Positions 5,701 to 9,246 of a DNA stretch of 9,246 bases are shown here, one piece after another (position 1 is the first letter of the stretch; each line of letters starts with the position of its first letter). Both the position numbers and the translations under genes were made by a program. The notes under the pieces are model-generated. The model saw only the letters and a list, made by a program, of their open reading frames with translations. It was not told the DNA's origin and did not search any database. Source of the DNA: JAWLCQ01 sp041687095 (GTDB lineage Bacteria > Planctomycetota > Phycisphaerae > SM23-33); the NCBI GenBank assembly GCA_041687095.1, contig JAWLCQ010000183.1, positions 1 through 9,246 of the forward strand, given 5' to 3'.

Positions 5701-8700
5701 GGCGAGAACGGAGGGGGCGCGGGGCAGTTCGTCCAGACGGGAGGGCTTCTGGACTCCCGCGTGCTGGTCGTGAAGACGTATTCGTCGGCGAGCATCTCCG
5801 GGGGCACGCTCCGCTCGTCGGGCCGCGTGAAGGTCTTCGGTTCCATGACGTTCGACGCGGGCCCCTGGACGCTGGACGTTGCGGGCGGGATCGGGGACTT
5901 CCGCGGGGCGGCGTTCACGGATGCGTCGGACGCCACGTTCCGCTCCCGCGCCAACACGCTGACGATCTTCCCCTCGGCCTTCGATCCCAACACGTTCGCC
6001 GACCGCCACGTGCAAGGCGTGGTCCACGTCAACGGGAACACCCTGGTCATCCCCGCCGACCAGCACGTGAGGGGCTTCAGCGAGATCAACGACCACGTCC
6101 GCTGCCTCGGTTCACTGCACGGGCAGGGCGAGGGCCTGGTGTTCACGAGCGGCCTGGAGGTTCTCGGGGGGGACGTGCGGGGGCATGCCGCTTACGTGAA
6201 GGACACCGTCTCGGGCATGACGGGCGGACGCCTGACGCTGAGTGAGATGCGTCTCGCCGAGAGAGGCGAGGGGACGTTCACGCAGATCGGCGGGACCGCC
6301 GACATCGGGCGGCTGTGGCTCGGGGCATACAGCACGGCGAGGTACGACCTGCAGGGCGGGGGCGAGCTGACGGCGGGGGAGGTGATCGTGGAGAACGGCA
6401 CGACGTTCGCGCACACCAGTGGGGACGTCCAGGTGTCCGAGCAGTTGCTCCAGCGCGGGGCGTACACGCTGACCGAGGGGACCCTGCGGACCAGCGTGTC
6501 CGAGGTCCGCTCCAACCAGAGCGCCAACCGCGCCCTGTTCACCCAGAACGGCGGGCGACACGAGACGGGCACGCTCCGCGTGGGCACGGACGAGTACAGC
6601 GGGTACGGGTACGGGACCTACGCCCTGAACACCGGGCACGTGCTCGCCGATCGCGCCACCATCGGGATGAGCGGGTCCCCGGGCCTCCTCCAGCAGATCG
6701 GCGGGACCCTCGACGCCAACTCCCTCCTCGCCAACACCAATGGTACGTATGAGCTGTCCGGGGGCACGCTGCGCATCCGGGACACCCTGGACGCCACGGG
6801 GACCGGGACCCTTCGCCTGCAGCCGGGCGCGTGGACGCTCGACCTGCCCAGCGGTGTGGCGGACCTGTCGACGGCGGCCATTGGGGACGTGTCGGGGGCG
6901 ACGTTCACGTCGGGGCACGACTCGCTGACCATCTTCCCCGCGGGGTTCGACGCGGCGGGGAGCTTCGGGACGTTTGGCGCGCAGGGCCTCGTGCACGAGG
7001 CGGGCACGACGCTGCACATCCCCGCCGATCGCACCATCCGCAGCGGGGCGACCCTCGCCGACTCGGTCCACATCGAGGGCGTGCTGGAGAGCGGGACGGG
7101 CCCGCTGACGCTGTCCAGGGGCGTGTACGTCGATGGCGGGAGCGTGCGGGCGGGGTCGATCCAGATCAAGGACTTCGTCTCGGGGATCTCCGCGGGGGAG
7201 ATCGAGGCCGACACCCTCTCCGTCGGCGGCGGGTCGGCGGGGACGTTCACCCAGAGCGGCGGCACGGTCCGGGCGCGGCTGCTCAACCACTGGGACAACT
7301 CCGCCATCGAAGGCGCGTACCTGCTGAACGACGGAAACCTCATCACCGATCGGACGGGCTTCCTGCAGACCGGATCCACACGGTACAGCATGTTCCGCCA
7401 GAGCGGCGGGCGGCACATGACGAAGGATCTGAGTCTGCAGAACGCCGCCCAGGGAGTGTACGAGCTGTCGGGGGGCGAGCTGTCGGCGGCCTACGTGCTG
7501 TGCGGGGGCACGCTGGAACAAACCGGCGGAACCTCCCTCACCGGCCGCCTCGCCGTGGACTATCGCTACAACCTGCGGGACGGGAACCTGCAGGCGTCGT
7601 GCGTCCAGGCGCGTTCGGGCGGTCAGGTCGAGCAGACCGGTGGGCGGGCGGAGATCGGGTTCCTCCGCGTGGACAGCGGCGGGTCGTACCAGTACCGCGG
7701 GGGCGAACTGGCGATCGGCGGGCTGGACCTCGACGGGCCCCTGAACTTCGCGGACCTCTCCGCGACCGTCACCACCACCCCCGGGGCGATCCTGGACTTC
7801 TCCCGCTTCGACCTATCCTACCTCCGCAGCGCCCAGGACGTAGACCTCGTCGCCGGGAGCGACACGCTCACCATCGTCAGTGCGGCGTCCGACCCCAATG
7901 CGCACCTCGGGGGCTTCCGCACCACGGGCCTCATCCACACCACCGGGACGGAACTGCACATCCCCGCGGACCGGAGGCTGGTGTCGGCGCAGGTGCCCCG
8001 GCCGGGGGAGGGCAGCTTCCCCGACGCCGTCCGCCTCTCCGGTACGCTCGCCGTCGCCGGCCCCGACGCCAACCACGTCCTGCGGATCGCCAAGGGCCTG
8101 ACGGTCGAACCCACCGGCCGCCTGGAGCTGGACGGGGGGCAGGTGCACTTCACGGGCGGACCGTCGAAGCTCACGGGCGGGACGATCGCGGGCGGGGCGG
8201 ACGCGTGGTGCTGGATCCAGAAGACGCCCGACGGGGAGTTCCGGCAGGACGGGGGGCGGATCGAGGTCGGCACGCTCGCCATCGGCGCCGACAGCATCAA
8301 CCGCGCCTCGTACACGATGGCCTCGGGGGAGATCGACGTGGACACGCTGCACTTCGGGTACCGCAGCACGCTCTCGACGTTCACGATGCTCAGCGGGACC
8401 GTGCGGGCGAGGGAACTGCAGGTCGCCTACCAGTCCGCGGAGATCCGGGAATCGTCCCGGTTCGACATCCGCAGCGGGCTCGTGGAGACGGGCGTCACGC
8501 GGCTGGGGCATGGCGGGATGGCGATGTTCCAGATCAAGGGCGGCCTGCACACCGCCGACGAGTTGATCGTCGGGCGGGGGACGTGGGAGACGGGCTTCGG
8601 GTGGGCGCTGTACCAGTTGCTGGGAGGCGACGCCAGGGTCCGCTCGGCCGTGCTGAACTTCGGCAACATCGAGCAGAGCAGCGGGACCTTCGAGGTGCTT

Positions 8701-9246
8701 GAGACGCTGACGCTGCTGGGACAGTACGACGGGCAGTACGGGGTGGTGCACATGAGCGGGGGGACGCTGCGGGCGGGGGAGATCGCGCACCGGCAGAGCT
8801 ACGTGTACCAGACGGGCGGGGACGTGGCGACGGCGGGCGAGCTGCGGATCGGCGGGGATGCGCCCGCCGACTGGCAGATCTCCGGTGGGTCGTTGCACGC
8901 GGGCGGGCTGTGGATCGGGGAGGGGAGGGAGACGGCCCGCCTGACGCACACGGGCGGAACGGTGACGGTGGACGGGGACCTCGTGGTCGGGGTGGCGGGA
9001 TCGCATCTTGGGGGGACGTACTGCCTGCAGGGCCCCGCGAGCCTGTCGGCCGATCGCGAGTACATCGGCGGACGCGACGGGTACGGGCTCTTCGAGCACC
9101 GCTCGGGCGTCAACGCCACGCCCCTGCTGCACGTCGCAGCGCAGGGCGCGTACCGGTACTACGGCGGGCGGCTGGATGCGGACGAGGCCATCGTGGAGCG
9201 GGGCGGGATCCTGTCGGTGCTGGGCGGGGAGGGCGCGACGCTGGGA
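2701..9246 (+). CDS. Giant exported repeat protein, beta-solenoid-like; 3' end beyond window
   Basis: One uninterrupted frame of 2182 codons, open at the window end. Residues 1-30 are a Sec signal peptide: charged start with Lys3, Arg6 and Arg10, hydrophobic core about 12-26, likely cleavage after ARA (28-30). A W-rich segment follows (WKG, GDW, ANWSAGVP; about 34-55), typical of large exported repeat proteins of planctomycetes and relatives. From about residue 140 on, the protein is built from short units that alternate an F-T-Q-T-G-G-like motif and a Y-E-L-S-G-G-T-L-like motif, each with well over 20 recognisable copies. Five about 146-residue modules of another type interrupt them (see repeat entries). 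The pattern predicts stacked beta-strands, a right-handed beta-helix or similar. I see no catalytic domain. Cysteines are few. The anchor (PEP-CTERM, dockerin, autotransporter or other) must lie downstream. A surface fibre or adhesin is the likeliest role, inferred only. Confidence 0.9.
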   Translation, partial: MLKIERLGWRGACLIACTVLAVVAVGTARAADTFWKGAVGVEGDWFDPANWSAGVPAGTVRPVINNGGTAVLTAPGATIVGLHVGLEAPGGTLVVRGGDLQVENNLVVGTSAGSHASFLFEDGTISVTTNFYAGRYGTGTGSQSGGRLETLFFGVSDTAGSSYTLAGDGEVYSGSSTVSRTFTQNGGLHETAGTLRVDLNGAYTLTDGMARSNVTTITRATSAAAPLFRQEGGLHSIAQKLHVGYQTANHGRYELAGGTLQTPEERIGTDGAGGTFLHSDGLNDVQRLVLGAGGEYSLSGGTLRIGEALTLDGTLTLATGAWTLQLAGGTADLTTVNFADVSQGTFRGEAGTFALFPAGMDPLADFASFSTEGTWHVQGSTFHVAPGETKTLDGLFVDPVLCEGTLVQGAGGLTLTGGLQVRGSGSADAVELQVSNGSGSGITAGDLTAKTVRIGQTGRGRFTQTDGNVSIAGGSGLLIGTAQAGRYEMGGGSLQTNTAVVGETASGALRITGGRADLTSLTLRATNDSNLVIEGGSVYSSTQTLQGRTEHLGGENDTGTMTLEGDYDYTGGELYTTNLYVRSANASPTAVLRQSGPTHVVRGRMYVGSDAGKHGRYELADGNLWMQQAYIGGTGTSSGQMVQTGGLHQVRRLFVQPTGQYDVSGGTLRIRETLSVQGALNFNAGAWTLDLVGGVLDLSAADFNQVSQAKLLVAEPVLAILPAGFDANAFATLQNDGLLHERGRTLTIPAGRTFNGEAVIDDRLVVRGALTVFGSGITSRGGIEVVEGGSAAIGSAQVSDTTSGVSGGLLDAQTLYLGSDANGEFTQTGGEVRLRAGTGLYVGSTSATTGGTAVYRLIDGDLACDGTESIGAGRSGRFVHSGGRNRADEVLVKAPGAYELSGGTVSARRTQVNGAFVQAGGSHEVREEARIVSSYDLQGGSLLAGQGSVTAGTSVPKPVFRHTGGAAGSSDVLYIADASNTRGRYELSGGALTAMRTVLGGENGGGAGQFVQTGGLLDSRVLVVKTYSSASISGGTLRSSGRVKVFGSMTFDAGPWTLDVAGGIGDFRGAAFTDASDATFRSRANTLTIFPSAFDPNTFADRHVQGVVHVNGNTLVIPADQHVRGFSEINDHVRCLGSLHGQGEGLVFTSGLEVLGGDVRGHAAYVKDTVSGMTGGRLTLSEMRLAERGEGTFTQIGGTADIGRLWLGAYSTARYDLQGGGELTAGEVIVENGTTFAHTSGDVQVSEQLLQRGAYTLTEGTLRTSVSEVRSNQSANRALFTQNGGRHETGTLRVGTDEYSGYGYGTYALNTGHVLADRATIGMSGSPGLLQQIGGTLDANSLLANTNGTYELSGGTLRIRDTLDATGTGTLRLQPGAWTLDLPSGVADLSTAAIGDVSGATFTSGHDSLTIFPAGFDAAGSFGTFGAQGLVHEAGTTLHIPADRTIRSGATLADSVHIEGVLESGTGPLTLSRGVYVDGGSVRAGSIQIKDFVSGISAGEIEADTLSVGGGSAGTFTQSGGTVRARLLNHWDNSAIEGAYLLNDGNLITDRTGFLQTGSTRYSMFRQSGGRHMTKDLSLQNAAQGVYELSGGELSAAYVLCGGTLEQTGGTSLTGRLAVDYRYNLRDGNLQASCVQARSGGQVEQTGGRAEIGFLRVDSGGSYQYRGGELAIGGLDLDGPLNFADLSATVTTTPGAILDFSRFDLSYLRSAQDVDLVAGSDTLTIVSAASDPNAHLGGFRTTGLIHTTGTELHIPADRRLVSAQVPRPGEGSFPDAVRLSGTLAVAGPDANHVLRIAKGLTVEPTGRLELDGGQVHFTGGPSKLTGGTIAGGADAWCWIQKTPDGEFRQDGGRIEVGTLAIGADSINRASYTMASGEIDVDTLHFGYRSTLSTFTMLSGTVRARELQVAYQSAEIRESSRFDIRSGLVETGVTRLGHGGMAMFQIKGGLHTADELIVGRGTWETGFGWALYQLLGGDARVRSAVLNFGNIEQSSGTFEVLETLTLLGQYDGQYGVVHMSGGTLRAGEIAHRQSYVYQTGGDVATAGELRIGGDAPADWQISGGSLHAGGLWIGEGRETARLTHTGGTVTVDGDLVVGVAGSHLGGTYCLQGPASLSADREYIGGRDGYGLFEHRSGVNATPLLHVAAQGAYRYYGGRLDADEAIVERGGILSVLGGEGATLG
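3658..4101 (+). repeat. Interruption module 1 of the giant protein (residues 320-467)
   Basis: It starts with GAWTLQLAGG and ends with FTQTDG, 148 residues. Landmarks in order are W-T-L, a D-L segment, F-A-D-V-S, a LFPAGMDP block (about 356-363), F-H-V-A-P-G-E, DPVLCEGTL (Cys402), a G-L-x-V segment, and SGITAGDLT before the closing FTQ motif. It follows a YSLSGGTLRI unit, as copies 2 and 4 also follow GGTLRI. Confidence 0.75.
4753..5190 (+). repeat. Interruption module 2 (residues 685-830)
   Basis: 146 residues from GAWTLDLVGG to FTQTGG. It has the same landmark order as module 1: ILPAGFDANAFA, GLLHERGRTLTIPAG, DDRLVVRGALT, and SGVSGGLLDAQTL before the closing motif. The position of Cys402 of module 1 is Val here. 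Confidence 0.8.
5860..6294 (+). repeat. Interruption module 3 (residues 1054-1198)
   Basis: 145 residues from GPWTLDVAGG to FTQIGG. Landmarks are LTIFPSAFDPNTFA, NTLVIPADQHV, NDHVRCLGSL with Cys1135 at the position of Cys402 in module 1, and VSGMTGGRLTL. It is preceded by SISGGTLRSSG, a diverged form of the GGTLRI unit. Confidence 0.8.
6826..7263 (+). repeat. Interruption module 4 (residues 1376-1521)
   Basis: 146 residues from GAWTLDLPSG to FTQSGG. Landmarks are LTIFPAGFDAAGSF, GLVHEAGTTLHIPADRTI, ADSVHIEGVL and VSGISAGEIEADTL. With module 2 it is the clearest example of the type. Confidence 0.8.
7783..8256 (+). repeat. Interruption module 5, diverged (residues 1695-1852)
   Basis: About 158 residues. 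The opening G-A-W-T-L-D-L is replaced by GAILDFSRFDLSYL. The middle keeps LTIVSAASDPNAHL, GLIHTTGTELHIPADRRL and a LSGTLAV segment, and the end runs through KLTGGTIAGG to FRQDGG. It is longer than the other copies by about 12 residues, mostly after the IPAD motif. Confidence 0.65.

Noticed and set aside
3283..6096. 937-codon minus-strand frame inside the giant gene, and similar ones at 6112-7521 and 7813-9132
   Set aside because: They show Arg/Pro/Gly/Ala/Val-rich composition and no recognisable fold. The plus frame 1 product has a signal peptide and coherent repeats throughout, so these are shadows.
2701..9246. Autotransporter-associated beta-strand (PATR) repeats
   Set aside because: The units follow the F-x-Q-x-G-G / Y-x-L-S-G-G pattern rather than the G-x-N-T-Y-x-G-x-T pattern of PATR repeats, and no autotransporter barrel is in view, so type V secretion cannot be claimed.

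Overview
The window is GC-rich bacterial DNA (roughly 70% G+C by eye) with strongly G/C-ending codons. A secreted giant protein built from F-x-Q-x-G-G / Y-x-L-S-G-G repeats, a family 9 glycoside hydrolase and an intergenic stretch full of hairpins and short repeats together suggest a Planctomycetota-like organism, perhaps from Phycisphaerae. That placement is an inference from style; no marker gene is present. Verrucomicrobiota and relatives carry similar repeat proteins.

Layout: (1) Positions 1-124 are a less GC-rich upstream stretch with no gene. (2) Positions 125-1816 (+) encode a complete 563-residue GH9 enzyme with an N-terminal Ig-like domain and no signal peptide. (3) Positions 1817-2694 hold no convincing full-size gene. 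They contain a 19-bp direct repeat, a five-unit 18-bp tandem repeat, three hairpins sharing a GGGTC-N4-GACCC core, a fourth GC-rich hairpin, a run of ten G, a good extended -10 promoter candidate (2341-2368), and a roughly 320-nt structured leader. The leader has four mutually complementary segments and a possible 45-codon ORF behind a strong Shine-Dalgarno sequence. (4) From 2701 (alternative 2695) to the window end (+) runs one uninterrupted frame of 2182 codons with no stop: a giant exported protein cut off by the window edge. It has a signal peptide, a short W-rich N-terminal segment and then dense short repeats. These are interrupted at fairly regular spacing by five copies of a different, about 146-residue module.

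How the genes may relate: the GH9 enzyme looks cytoplasmic and would act on short imported beta-linked oligosaccharides. The giant protein is exported and probably forms a long beta-solenoid-like fibre on or outside the cell surface. They are co-directional but 884 bp apart, with a promoter candidate between them, so they are probably separate transcription units; any shared role in polysaccharide use is speculation. The most unusual material is the two-level repeat architecture of the giant protein and the leader in front of it. Long open frames on the opposite strand and in other frames are by-products of the GC-rich codon usage and are not annotated.
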